A DNA stretch of 28,350 nucleotides from ZC4RG29 sp964521255 (GCA_964521255.1 CAZFRM010000040.1:1-28350), one strand, 5' to 3'. Shown: positions 1 through 7,416, counted from the stretch's first letter. Notes: generated from the letters alone by a model not told the origin. Translations and numbers: made by a program.

Positions 1-1
1 T

Positions 2-454
2 ACGATCAAACTTGCTTATCCTCCTTCCTTTCGCGGTCAGATCAGGAGTTCTGAGATTGTGTCAGATACTCTGTGCGATTGGCAAAAAAGTATGCTGGGT
101 ATGACGGCAAAAATAACCTCATTCACGGTGATCCTCGACTTTAAAGAAATTCATGCAAATCCGATTCTTGTTCAGGGAATGATAAGGCTTGAGATTGATT
201 TTATCCATAAAAAATTTACTCAAAGGAATCTGTACCTAAGCGAGTTTATCGCCCTGGATGTCGATGAAAACGTATTGTCAAAAATAGAAAAGCAAAAGTT
301 CCTAAAATCTAAAACTATTTATAAGAATGGCACTAACTATACAACGAGATTTTGGGAAGGAAATAATATTCCTGTTCGAACCGAAGAAGAAAGAAAGCTA
401 CTTGATAGATTGGTTGAATACGACGCATCAAAAAAATCAAAGAAAACAAGATAA
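2..454 (+). CDS. C-terminal part of a secreted protein related to its downstream neighbour (partial at the left edge)
   Basis: The frame is open from base 2 with no stop, so this is the 3' end of a gene starting outside the window. The GTG at 59 is probably internal. About 150 residues are visible. They end in an aromatic 'RFWEGNNIPV' segment followed by a charged helix (EEERKLLDRLVEYD) and a lysine-rich tail. The neighbour at 549-1934 closes in the same way (GFWKNYSTVLLNP, then a charged helix). I infer that the two are tandem paralogues of the Bacteroidota family with an N-terminal carboxypeptidase-regulatory-like (CarboxypepD_reg) beta domain and an uncharacterised C-terminal domain. The regulatory domain itself lies off-window, so the assignment rests only on the C-terminal similarity. 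No enzymatic function is known to me. Confidence 0.6.
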   Translation, partial: TIKLAYPPSFRGQIRSSEIVSDTLCDWQKSMLGMTAKITSFTVILDFKEIHANPILVQGMIRLEIDFIHKKFTQRNLYLSEFIALDVDENVLSKIEKQKFLKSKTIYKNGTNYTTRFWEGNNIPVRTEEERKLLDRLVEYDASKKSKKTR

Positions 455-548
455 ACTCCAATAATGCTAAGTTAATATTTACTTCTTCAGGAAGTTTATC
501 CTGTAATGATTATATAGCACTAAAAGATATTGACCTGACAATGGTGTG

Positions 549-1934
549 ATGAATAATGATGAGCATAAGGCACAGAAGACAAACAAGTTCACAAGGATGT
601 TCAATGCCGTTAATCATTTACATTTATTAGACAGGATAGTGAAGATAATCCTCACTATCTTTCTTGTTGTTTTGTGTTACGACCTCAGTGCCCAGGATGC
701 GATTATGCATGAAACAATAAGTGTTAAAGGCTCAGTCCATTCCGACGGGATACCTGTCGCATATGCCAATGTATATGTCGAGGATACAGCGTATGGTACT
801 GTGACCAACGAAGATGGCGACTTTCTGTTGCGTATTCCCACCGGACAAAAGCCAAAGGACGCACTCGTGGTCATATCATCAATCGGCTTTGAGTCAAAAA
901 AAATGAGACTTGATGAGTTAATTGGTCAAGAACGTGTCATCACCATTGCACCTGCCACATACCAGCTAGACGAAGTAGTTGTTCAAGCTAAGAAGGATTC
1001 AGCCATTATCATACTGGAAAAGGCAATCACTGGAATTAAAACAAACTACCCACGCAAGCGACACCTGATTGAAGCTTTTTACAGGGAATTATCCGTTAAG
1101 GATACGGTGTACACAAGGCTTATTGAAGCCGCAATTTTAGTAGATGAACCGGGTTATAAAGGGAACACGGTTGATTCCGATAATCTTTCTGTTGAAGGAA
1201 ACAGAGTGAAAATTATAGGGATTCGGAAAAGTGAAGATAACCGGGAATATGATCTGCTGGGCTGGGCATTTACAAAGGCTTTCGGGGAGAAAAACGATAT
1301 ATACGGAATCCTCGATGACAACTATGTTCGTTTTATCGGCAAGAAAAACAATCACTTCATGTCAAAAAAATTCCTGCTGGAATACGATGTAGAGATTATT
1401 GATGAAACAAGTTTCGAGAGCAAGCCTGTTGTTGTGCTTAGACTAATCTCAAAGAATCAGGACTTATTTTTTATGCGAGAAATCCTCATGTACATTGACA
1501 AAGCAGATTTCGGAATACTAAAATTTGAACATAACCTTATTATAAGTCCGGAAAGAAAGGAAATGATGCAGTACGCAATCGATAACAAATACTTTTACAA
1601 GTCAATTGTTACTTACAGGAAAACGGAAGGAGTTTACATTCCTTACTATATCCATACTAAAAAATACGCTTCCAATACAAATCCGTTAAAAGGTAGTACA
1701 CTTCAATACTCAAGCATAGAATTTCTACTTACCAATTTTTCTTATGGGGATTATGACCGTATAAAGGCGAAGGACACGATGAAGAAGGGTGTGGATGTGA
1801 ACAAATCGGAGTTTGAATACAATGAGGGGTTCTGGAAGAATTACAGCACTGTATTGCTAAATCCGCTGTCACAGAAGGCCAGGAAAGATTTGGAAAAGAA
1901 AAGGGCGCTTGATTCTCAGTTTAAGCAGAACTAA
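549..1934 (+). CDS. Exported carboxypeptidase-like regulatory domain protein
   Basis: About 461 residues, with an N-terminal export signal (hydrophobic core around residues 30-45, likely cleavage after LSA near residue 49, counted from the GTG at 546). A CarboxypepD_reg-like beta-sandwich follows at about 55-135 (GIPVAYANVYVEDT, then TNEDGDFLLRIP). Next comes a linker resembling the TonB-plug entry (LDEVVVQAKK), and then about 300 residues of an uncharacterised Bacteroidota domain instead of a TonB barrel. It is therefore probably a periplasmic or outer-membrane-associated protein, not a SusC-type transporter. I chose ATG 549 over GTG 546. ATG 597 would give a more conventional short signal peptide and is a real alternative. 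It is the second of two tandem genes with related C-termini. Function is unknown, and I see no catalytic motif. Confidence 0.75.
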   Translation: MNNDEHKAQKTNKFTRMFNAVNHLHLLDRIVKIILTIFLVVLCYDLSAQDAIMHETISVKGSVHSDGIPVAYANVYVEDTAYGTVTNEDGDFLLRIPTGQKPKDALVVISSIGFESKKMRLDELIGQERVITIAPATYQLDEVVVQAKKDSAIIILEKAITGIKTNYPRKRHLIEAFYRELSVKDTVYTRLIEAAILVDEPGYKGNTVDSDNLSVEGNRVKIIGIRKSEDNREYDLLGWAFTKAFGEKNDIYGILDDNYVRFIGKKNNHFMSKKFLLEYDVEIIDETSFESKPVVVLRLISKNQDLFFMREILMYIDKADFGILKFEHNLIISPERKEMMQYAIDNKYFYKSIVTYRKTEGVYIPYYIHTKKYASNTNPLKGSTLQYSSIEFLLTNFSYGDYDRIKAKDTMKKGVDVNKSEFEYNEGFWKNYSTVLLNPLSQKARKDLEKKRALDSQFKQN

Positions 1935-2002
1935 AATTATTCCTCCATATCAATGTCAAAGGTTGACGAGTTGTTGCACCTCATCTATCAGAAGTCTGTA
2001 TA

Positions 2003-2599
2003 ATGAATATAAAACCGGGAATTTTATTATTAGCTTTCTTTGTCCTCTTATTTCTTCTGAACTATTATGACTTGTTCCATATTTTGGATCCAGTCCGAAC
2101 AGGACTGGAGAAGCGCCCTACCTTATCAATGTATGTTTTGTATAATTTCTCATTTCGCGTAATCTTCTACGGGTTTAAATTTTTTATTTTAGCTTCCTTA
2201 TTCTATGGATGTTCTGTCTTCTTTAATTTAAAGTACGATTCCGAATCTTCGTTGTTTAAAGAAGTTTTTAGTTTAGTCGTGTTGCTTGAGTACATATTTT
2301 TAGTTGAGAAAATTTACAAAATTATTTACTTCACCTTTCTTGACACAGACTATACATACAATGATTATGTTGAGTTTTATCCTCTATCACTTTATGCAGT
2401 GAATTCCAATGGATTTATTTTGTTGAACAAAATTCTCAAGGAGCTTAGCCTGTTTGATCTTGCATATATTAGCGCCATGATTGTTGGCGTTAAGACGATC
2501 TTTGATATTCCTACTTACCGATCCTTACTATTTGCAGCGGTTGCTTATATAGTTCCCTTGATTCTTTGGGTGTTTCTACTTCATTTTATTGGTCTATGA
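2003..2599 (+). CDS. Multi-pass membrane protein, possibly Yip1-like
   Basis: 198 residues, strongly hydrophobic, with roughly five predicted membrane segments (about 5-24, 50-75, 88-108, 125-150 and 165-197). The C-terminal part (LSLFDLAYISAMIVGV, then two hydrophobic stretches) recalls the Yip1-domain topology common in Bacteroidota. The match is by pattern only, and I would not assign a family firmly. It is AT-rich compared with its neighbours. ATG 2003 is the first good start after the preceding stop, and there is no Shine-Dalgarno site. A strong hairpin follows the stop codon. It shares strand with the upstream tandem genes but is 68 bp away, so co-transcription is possible but not shown. 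Confidence 0.6.
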   Translation: MNIKPGILLLAFFVLLFLLNYYDLFHILDPVRTGLEKRPTLSMYVLYNFSFRVIFYGFKFFILASLFYGCSVFFNLKYDSESSLFKEVFSLVVLLEYIFLVEKIYKIIYFTFLDTDYTYNDYVEFYPLSLYAVNSNGFILLNKILKELSLFDLAYISAMIVGVKTIFDIPTYRSLLFAAVAYIVPLILWVFLLHFIGL

Positions 2600-2614
2600 C
2601 TTTTCTCTCACTCC

Positions 2615-2660
2615 GTCCTCGCAGAGTCTCCCGCTTCGGGGACTCTGCGTTTCGGAGGAC
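2615..2660. repeat. GC-rich nested palindrome, terminator-like or REP-like
   Basis: CGCAGAGTC (2620-2628) pairs with GACTCTGCG (2641-2649). An inner CCCG/CGGG stem has a 3-nt loop and a single bulged T. An outer GTCCTC/GAGGAC pair (2615-2620 and 2655-2660) extends it. It lies 15 bp past the stop of the membrane protein and has no clear U-tract. A transcription terminator is plausible, and so is a dispersed palindromic repeat. Confidence 0.6.
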
Positions 2661-2895
2661 ATTAATTAAACGAGAATACGCATCAAGAAAAGTGGGATTT
2701 ATAAAACTGTCATGGAGTATATTCACAATTTGTTGTGTATTATAATTTCAAACGCACGCCATATCATCCCCTCCCGGCATACCATGACCAACGAGTACAA
2801 ACCCGAATAAAAGTTTTTATCAATATTTGTAACCGATCTTTGCTTAAATTATCTCATTATTGAACCTTTTAACGTATATCCTGTTTTTGTAAGGA

Positions 2896-3306
2896 ATGAA
2901 AATCAAAGTATCCCGAAAGGAGCATTTTAACGCGGCCCATAGACTTTTCAATCCGAATTTGTCGGAAATAGAAAATGAAAAATTGTTTGGCAAATGTAGC
3001 AATCCCAATTATCACGGACACAACTATGAAGTGATTGTTAGCGTTTTAGGAGTACCGGATGAGAAAACGGGTTATGTTTACGACATGAAACAGTTGAGTG
3101 ACTTAATTCGTGATCATGTGGTGAAGAAATTTGATCACAAAAATCTCAACCTTGACACCGAATATTTTAAGAATCTCAATCCTACTGCAGAAAATATTGC
3201 TGTTGTAATCTGGAATATATTAAGAGACAAAATAGACCCTAAACTTGAATTGAAAATTACACTCTATGAGACAGAAAGAAATTTTGTCGAATATCCGTTC
3301 GCTTAA
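2896..3306 (+). CDS. 6-pyruvoyltetrahydropterin synthase / 6-carboxytetrahydropterin synthase family
   Basis: 136 residues, the normal family length. It acts on 7,8-dihydroneopterin triphosphate, the product of the GTP cyclohydrolase encoded next door. Zinc ligands are His15 (FNAAHRL) and His40/His42 (YHGHNY). Cys34 is the expected catalytic thiol, Asp80-His81 belong to the catalytic relay, and Glu125 should anchor the pterin ring. The Cys-to-HGH spacing is CxxxxxHGH, as in animal-type PTPS (PTPS-II). QueD of the queuosine pathway has CxxxHGH. The product, 6-pyruvoyl- or 6-carboxy-tetrahydropterin, is therefore not settled by sequence alone. Its last 41 nt overlap the start of folE in another frame, which suggests translational coupling. 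Confidence 0.9.
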   Translation: MKIKVSRKEHFNAAHRLFNPNLSEIENEKLFGKCSNPNYHGHNYEVIVSVLGVPDEKTGYVYDMKQLSDLIRDHVVKKFDHKNLNLDTEYFKNLNPTAENIAVVIWNILRDKIDPKLELKITLYETERNFVEYPFA

Positions 3307-3958
3307 GCCATTGGATGATGAAGATTTAGGTGATGACCACGTCCTGTCATCTATTGAAACACCGCTCCGGCCGGACGCTTTTGAAATGTCGGATGAAGAG
3401 AAGATTCAGCGGATCGAAAAACATTTTGGTGAGATCATGCAAATTCTGGGTCTCGATCTCAAGGACGATAGCCTTCAAGGTACACCTCATCGTGTTGCCA
3501 AGATGTACGTTAAAGAAGTGTTCAGTGGATTAAATCCAAAGAACCGCCCTCACACGAGATTATTTGACAATAAGTACAACTATGATCAAATGCTGGTAGA
3601 AAAGGATATTACCTTCTACTCACATTGCGAACATCATTTTGTTCCTATCTATGGAAAAGCTCACGTAGCTTATTTCTCCTCTGGAAAAGTAATCGGTTTA
3701 TCAAAGATCAATCGCGTGGTCCAATACTTCTCCAAGCGACCACAGGTACAGGAACGTCTCACTGTTCAGATCGGAAAAGAAATTGAGCGGATATTGCATA
3801 CCGGGCACGTTGGTGTTGTGATCGATGCCAATCACATGTGTGTAGCCTCACGAGGCGTAGGAGATACCAATAGCCGGACAGGAACAGCCTACTTCTCCGG
3901 AAAATTTCAAGATGAAAATATTAAGAAGGAGTTTTTGAATTATATTAATAGTAAGTAG
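3266..3958 (+). CDS. folE: GTP cyclohydrolase I
   Basis: 230 residues. It converts GTP to 7,8-dihydroneopterin triphosphate, the first step of folate and other pterin pathways. Zinc ligands are Cys121 and His124 (SHCEHHFVP) and Cys192 (HMCVASRG). The substrate and fold motifs GLSKINRVVQYFSKRPQVQE and QGTPHRVAKMY are intact. The N-terminus (about residues 20-40, SSIETPLRPDAFEMSDEEK) resembles other Bacteroidota FolE proteins, which supports ATG 3266 rather than the internal ATG at residue 41. The start lies 41 nt inside the PTPS gene. The stop codon falls within one arm of the inverted repeat that separates it from the convergent anti-sigma gene. Confidence 0.96.
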   Translation: MRQKEILSNIRSLKPLDDEDLGDDHVLSSIETPLRPDAFEMSDEEKIQRIEKHFGEIMQILGLDLKDDSLQGTPHRVAKMYVKEVFSGLNPKNRPHTRLFDNKYNYDQMLVEKDITFYSHCEHHFVPIYGKAHVAYFSSGKVIGLSKINRVVQYFSKRPQVQERLTVQIGKEIERILHTGHVGVVIDANHMCVASRGVGDTNSRTGTAYFSGKFQDENIKKEFLNYINSK

Positions 3959-4060
3959 AGTCGGAAAGTCAGAAAGAAGGAGAAATTTAAAATCTTCTCC
4001 TACTAATGACTTTTGACCAATGACTTTCATTTCTTTCGGACTTCCGGTCTTTCCGACTCT
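3957..4060. terminator. Inverted repeat between convergent genes, probable bidirectional terminator
   Basis: A 12-bp perfect inverted repeat, AGAGTCGGAAAG (3957-3968) and CTTTCCGACTCT (4049-4060), encloses a smaller hairpin, GGAGAA (3979-3984) with TTCTCC (3995-4000). It fills the spacer between folE (+) and the anti-sigma gene (-). Its left arm overlaps the last two bases of the folE stop codon. Much of the interior also reads as 7-bp words (AATGACT, TTTGACC, AATGACT). Confidence 0.5.
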
Positions 4061-4070
4061 TCATTCCATT

Positions 4071-4595
4071 CTAACTGCTCACCTCGTTGCTATCCTTGGA
4101 ATCTTTGTATTCACCACTCTCTAACTTATGCAGTTGCTGATTAAGCAAGTCTATTCTTACAAGCAGATTCAACACAAGTGCATCTTTTACTTTCTTGCTG
4201 GGGCTTACTTTCATTTCTTCTTTCAAGACTGAATACATTGCTTCGAGTTGGCGGAAATCATTCGTGAAACCGTTGAGGCCTTCCATTCTTTCAAACTCAT
4301 CAATCAATCTTACCTTATCAGAAATCTGTTGAATGTAAAACTCTTCAACGTCATTGAACTCCTGTAAAGTTTCTTGTTGCGCTATGGTGTTAACTTGATT
4401 CTTAGGTATTAACAAATAAATGGACAAGCCCATAAATAGTATGGCTGCTGCACGCCAAATAGTTACTGAGTTCCAAAGTGAGCGTTTGCCCACTTGCAAT
4501 GAGGCGTCGACATTTCGCCATATTTTTTCGGACGGTTCTTTATCATCGAATGCGCTCCGGTTATTTTTAATAAAGTCTTCCAGTTTACTTTTCAT
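4071..4595 (-). CDS. Probable membrane anti-sigma factor
   Basis: 174 residues with one membrane segment at about 43-63. The N-terminal cytoplasmic part (about 1-40, KLEDFIKNNRSAFDD) is typical of short anti-sigma-like proteins following ECF sigma genes in Cytophagales. The periplasmic part is acidic and helical with coiled-coil character (about 75-165). Its ATG overlaps the sigma stop codon by 4 nt, so the two are translationally coupled. This position is the main evidence for its role: binding and silencing the sigma factor until an envelope signal arrives. There is no HxxxCxxC zinc motif, so it is not a ZAS-type anti-sigma factor. It ends shortly before the inverted repeat shared with folE. 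Confidence 0.7.
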   Translation of the reverse strand: MKSKLEDFIKNNRSAFDDKEPSEKIWRNVDASLQVGKRSLWNSVTIWRAAAILFMGLSIYLLIPKNQVNTIAQQETLQEFNDVEEFYIQQISDKVRLIDEFERMEGLNGFTNDFRQLEAMYSVLKEEMKVSPSKKVKDALVLNLLVRIDLLNQQLHKLESGEYKDSKDSNEVSS

Positions 4596-5137
4596 ACGGC
4601 AGCATTTAAAAATTCTCTTAACTTATTTTTTGCACGGTTGAGCTGTGACTTTGATGTTGATTCACTCACACCCAGGATCTCCCCTATTTCCTGGTGATCA
4701 TAACCTTCCAATAAATATAAAGACAAGACAGAACGGTATCCATCAGGAAGTTGCTGAATCGCCTTTTTTACACGCTCAACTGTTAATTCCTCATACTCAG
4801 GTTCTGCATTACTTTCTTCCGGCACATCCCACTGGTCATCTTCCGGCAACGCCTCCATTTTTTTTCGTTTCAAAACGTTAATAGCCTTATTGATAACAAT
4901 CCGTTTTAGCCACGCTCCAAATGTTGCATCTCCTCTGTAATGATCCAGGTTGTTAAATGCACTGATAAACGCTTCCTGCAGAACATCATCTGCATCATCC
5001 TCATTTCCAACAATGCGGTAGCCAACATTATACATCGACTTGGAATAAAGCTGATAAATACGCTGAAATGCACTGCGCTCACCCGCCCGGCAGCGTGCAA
5101 TTAGCTCTTCATGAATGTTCGTAGCCTTCTGGTCCAA
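4592..5137 (-). CDS. ECF RNA polymerase sigma factor (sigma-70 family)
   Basis: 181 residues. Region 2 is at about 20-93 (AFQRIYQLYSKSMYNVGYRI, then DDADDVLQEAFISAF and the -10-recognising FGAWLKRIVINKAIN). Region 4 is at about 118-177 (AIQQLPDGYRSVLSLYLLEG and the helix-turn-helix HQEIGEILGVSESTSKSQL). Regions 1 and 3 are missing, as expected for an ECF factor. The start is TTG at 5137: an in-frame stop lies 11 codons upstream and no ATG or GTG lies between. It is coupled to a probable anti-sigma gene downstream. The target regulon cannot be told from the sequence. Confidence 0.93.
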   Translation of the reverse strand: MDQKATNIHEELIARCRAGERSAFQRIYQLYSKSMYNVGYRIVGNEDDADDVLQEAFISAFNNLDHYRGDATFGAWLKRIVINKAINVLKRKKMEALPEDDQWDVPEESNAEPEYEELTVERVKKAIQQLPDGYRSVLSLYLLEGYDHQEIGEILGVSESTSKSQLNRAKNKLREFLNAAV

Positions 5138-5200
5138 TCCGTATATTCCCGATTTGTAATTGACAACTCAGGTAGTAAAAGGTTGCATGGGGAAGTTAAG

Positions 5201-5242
5201 TTTGAGGTTTGAGGTTTGAGGTTTGAGGTTTAAAGTCTAAGG
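5201..5242. repeat. Degenerate heptanucleotide tandem repeat (TTTGAGG)
   Basis: Four perfect TTTGAGG copies (5201-5228) are followed in phase by TTTAAAG and TCTAAGG. It lies between the sigma gene and the 3' end of cca. Two further heptads, CTTTAAA and CCTTAAA (5256-5269), cover the cca stop codon. Confidence 0.9.
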
Positions 5243-5257
5243 CTGGGTGCGACAACT

Positions 5258-6670
5258 TTAAACCTTAAATTCAAGTCCCTTTTCCTTCGCGATTTTCAGT
5301 AAGAGTTCCATCGCTTCCTCGTGGTTATTTTGTATCTCACCTTCAAGGATTGCCTCTTTAATGGTTTCCTTCATTTCACCAATAATTTTCCCGGGCGGAA
5401 TATTAAATAGCTTCATGATCTCATCGCCGGTTACCGGTGGTTGGAAATTTCGAATGTGATCTTTTTGTTCAACCTCGATCATTTTCTGTTCCACTAAATC
5501 AAAATTCTTCAGAAAACGATTCACTTTGTCGAGGTTCTTTGACGTGATATCGGCGCGGCATAAAATCATTAAACTATCAATATCATTTCCTGCATCGAAC
5601 AACAATCTTCGAATTGCCGAATCGCTAACTTCCTTTGCCAGTGGAATCGGTCGAAGATGCAATCGCACAAGGTTTTGAACGGAAGTCATGTTTTCATTCA
5701 TCGGCAACTTCATGCGCCTGAATATTCCTGGTACCATTCTCGCTCCCCTGTCTTCATGACCATGAAAAGTCCAGCCATGAACTTTGTCATATCGCTTGGT
5801 AGCCGGTTTGGCAATATCATGAAGAACAGCAGACCAGCGAAGCCATAAATCATTGGAAACTTTTGCAACGTTATCCAGTACCTGCAACGTATGAAAGAAA
5901 TTATCCTTGTGTGCGTTGTTCCCGACATATTCAACGCCGTGAAGCGCAACCAATTCAGGAAAAATAATTTTTAACAGTCCGCTGTGAAAAAGTAATTTGA
6001 ATCCATACGATGGAACAGGACTTAAGATGATCTTGTTCAACTCATCCGTAATACGTTCCTGCGAAACAATTTTTATACGATCAGCCTGTGTGACAATGGC
6101 ATCAAAGGTACTATGTTCAATATCAAAGTTAAGTTGAGATGCAAAGCGAATGGCGCGCATCATGCGCAGCGGATCATCTGAAAAAGTTATAACCGGATCT
6201 TGCGGTGTGCGAATGATTTTCTTCTTAAGGTCTTCAACACCACCAAAAGGATCAACCAGCGAACCAAATGATTTGCTGTTAACGGATATGGCAAGCGCAT
6301 TGATTGTAAAGTCTCTTCGTTTCTGATCATCTTCCAGTGTACCATCTTCAACGATGGGCTTGCGTGAATCTCTTTGATACGATTCTCTTCGCGCACCTAC
6401 AAATTCCACATCCAGGTCATCGACACGGATTTGTGCAGTTCCAAAATTCTTGAAATAATTTACCCTCACGTTAGGACCAAGATGGTTTGCCACCAGGCGT
6501 GCCAGTTCGATTCCACTGCCAATGCAAACAAAGTCAATGTCTTTTGAAGCGCGCTTCAGCAAGATATCCCTCACGTAGCCGCCAACAACATAAGAGTCCA
6601 ATCCCGAACGGTCAGCCACTTCGGAAACAACACGAAAAATTTTATGATCAAGAGAAGAAGATAAATTCAT
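5258..6670 (-). CDS. cca: CCA tRNA nucleotidyltransferase (HD-domain type)
   Basis: 470 residues. It adds or repairs the 3' CCA end of tRNAs. The nucleotidyltransferase head has the G-G and DxD motifs (VVGGYVRDILL at 28-38, catalytic Asp44 and Asp46), RRDFTINALA at 118-127, and the template-site helix RMMRAIRFA further on. An HD phosphohydrolase-like domain follows (LRWSAVLHDIAKPATKRYD). The C-terminal codons (EFKV-stop) are made of the heptad words CCTTAAA and CTTTAAA read on the minus strand, as if a repeat had been absorbed into the gene end. A TATATTTG -7 box lies 19 bp before the ATG. It is divergent from the hicB-like gene. Confidence 0.94.
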   Translation of the reverse strand: MNLSSSLDHKIFRVVSEVADRSGLDSYVVGGYVRDILLKRASKDIDFVCIGSGIELARLVANHLGPNVRVNYFKNFGTAQIRVDDLDVEFVGARRESYQRDSRKPIVEDGTLEDDQKRRDFTINALAISVNSKSFGSLVDPFGGVEDLKKKIIRTPQDPVITFSDDPLRMMRAIRFASQLNFDIEHSTFDAIVTQADRIKIVSQERITDELNKIILSPVPSYGFKLLFHSGLLKIIFPELVALHGVEYVGNNAHKDNFFHTLQVLDNVAKVSNDLWLRWSAVLHDIAKPATKRYDKVHGWTFHGHEDRGARMVPGIFRRMKLPMNENMTSVQNLVRLHLRPIPLAKEVSDSAIRRLLFDAGNDIDSLMILCRADITSKNLDKVNRFLKNFDLVEQKMIEVEQKDHIRNFQPPVTGDEIMKLFNIPPGKIIGEMKETIKEAILEGEIQNNHEEAMELLLKIAKEKGLEFKV

Positions 6671-6689
6671 TTGTACACATTTCTGCGTC

Positions 6690-6697
6690 CAAATATA
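6690..6697 (-). promoter_or_regulatory. Bacteroidota -7 promoter element of cca
   Basis: On the minus strand this reads TATATTTG, a full match to TAnnTTTG, 19 bp upstream of the cca ATG. The position where a -33 box is expected falls inside the GCTTAAA heptad repeat, which provides T-rich but not canonical TTTG sequence. Confidence 0.6.
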
Positions 6698-6730
6698 AGC
6701 TTAAAGCAAAAAGCTTAAAGCTTAAAGTTT
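6698..6730. repeat. Degenerate heptad repeat (GCTTAAA)
   Basis: GCTTAAA, GCAAAAA, GCTTAAA and GCTTAAA follow one another in strict 7-bp phase (6699-6726), then GTTT. The array abuts the -7 box of cca. Confidence 0.85.
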
Positions 6731-6779
6731 ATTATTAATCCAGGAATCACTTATTGTTATAAGTAATGAGATACAAAAA

Positions 6780-6856
6780 CCTCCAAAAGTTATTTTCAAG
6801 TGATGAGTAGGAACGAATACCATCTGCGGTTATCAATCCCATTCAACTTTTGGAGG
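6780..6856. repeat. Inverted repeat with 12-bp perfect arms
   Basis: CCTCCAAAAGTT (6780-6791) and AACTTTTGGAGG (6845-6856) flank a 53-bp spacer in the region divergent between cca and the hicB-like gene. The arms are too far apart for a compact terminator. They could be an operator pair, a long RNA hairpin or the remnant ends of a tiny mobile element. No target-site duplication is obvious. Confidence 0.6.
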
Positions 6857-6918
6857 GTTATATTCCGATGTTTAGTTATCCACTGTGAAAAAACTATCCC
6901 GGTATAGAATGGTTTGAT

Positions 6919-6926
6919 TATCTTTG
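6919..6926 (+). promoter_or_regulatory. Bacteroidota -7 promoter element of the hicB-like gene
   Basis: TATCTTTG matches TAnnTTTG and lies 32 bp upstream of ATG 6959. No good TTTG is seen at the -33 position. Confidence 0.5.
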
Positions 6927-6958
6927 CTTATAAGTTTTTAGTACCAATATCAGAATTT

Positions 6959-7171
6959 ATGAGAAAGTATCTTGTCATTTATGAAAAAGGAGTTGATGGC
7001 TATAGTGCCTACGTGCCGGACTTACCAGGCTGCACTTCCGCGGGAGCAAATAAAAAAGAAGTAGAAGAAAATATTGTCGAAGCAATTAAACTACATCTTG
7101 ATACTATGAAGGAAGAGGGTTATGAAATACCTGAAGCAACTTCAGAGTCTGAAATGCTCGTCATAGCCTGA
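6959..7171 (+). CDS. HicB-family antitoxin-like protein, without a HicA partner
   Basis: 70 residues. The sequence has the compact HicB partial-RNase-H-like fold signature: KYLVIYEKG strand, then YSAYVPDLPGCTSAGA, a helix (KEVEENIVEAIKLHLDTMKEEG) and the closing EIPEATSE segment. ATG 6959 is chosen because everything upstream of it in frame (to TTG 6914) overlaps the promoter. It lacks the C-terminal DNA-binding domain of longer HicB proteins. HicA toxins are normally encoded directly beside HicB. No HicA-like frame (about 60 residues with the GSHH motif) is visible on either side, so it is probably an orphan antitoxin or a stand-alone HicB-like regulator. Confidence 0.85.
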   Translation: MRKYLVIYEKGVDGYSAYVPDLPGCTSAGANKKEVEENIVEAIKLHLDTMKEEGYEIPEATSESEMLVIA

Positions 7172-7276
7172 TTAAAATTGAATGAACAAACTTACTGAGA
7201 ACAATAGCCATCACGCTCCCTCTAACTTCTCAAAGTCATTAAGCTAAGCCACCACACGCCCTCTGACTCCCTAAAG

Positions 7277-7298
7277 CCTGCCTGCCGGCATAGGCAGG
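7277..7298. repeat. GC-rich palindromic repeat
   Basis: CCTGCC (7277-7282) and GGCAGG (7293-7298) flank the perfect 8-bp palindrome TGCCGGCA (7283-7290), with a TA bulge. Words of this type recur in Bacteroidota intergenic DNA, so a dispersed REP-like element is likely. It sits in the otherwise empty 245-bp spacer 7172-7416. Confidence 0.6.
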
Positions 7299-7383
7299 GG
7301 AGAACCACAGCGCGCCGGCCCCTTTCAGAATCAAGGTAAAGGCTGACAAAATTTACCTGTGCTTATTTGACAAGCAAACTCAG

Positions 7384-7411
7384 CTTTCTGCTTTAAGCTT
7401 TACGCTTTACG
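7384..7411. repeat. Degenerate heptad repeat (CTTTACG) next to the sprF-like stop codon
   Basis: CTTTCTG, CTTTAAG, CTTTACG and CTTTACG run in strict 7-bp phase. On the minus strand the array begins 5 bp after the stop codon of the PorP/SprF-like gene. Confidence 0.85.
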
Positions 7412-7416
7412 CTTCC

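Noticed and set aside
59..454. Complete gene starting at GTG 59
   Set aside because: The frame is open to base 2 without a stop and the residues upstream read naturally, so it is a partial gene.
5201..5228. CRISPR-like direct repeats
   Set aside because: The units are 7 bp without spacers, so this is a simple tandem repeat.
6671..6958. Possible hicA toxin upstream of the hicB-like gene
   Set aside because: No frame with the HicA GSHH motif or adequate length is seen. The space holds promoters and repeats.
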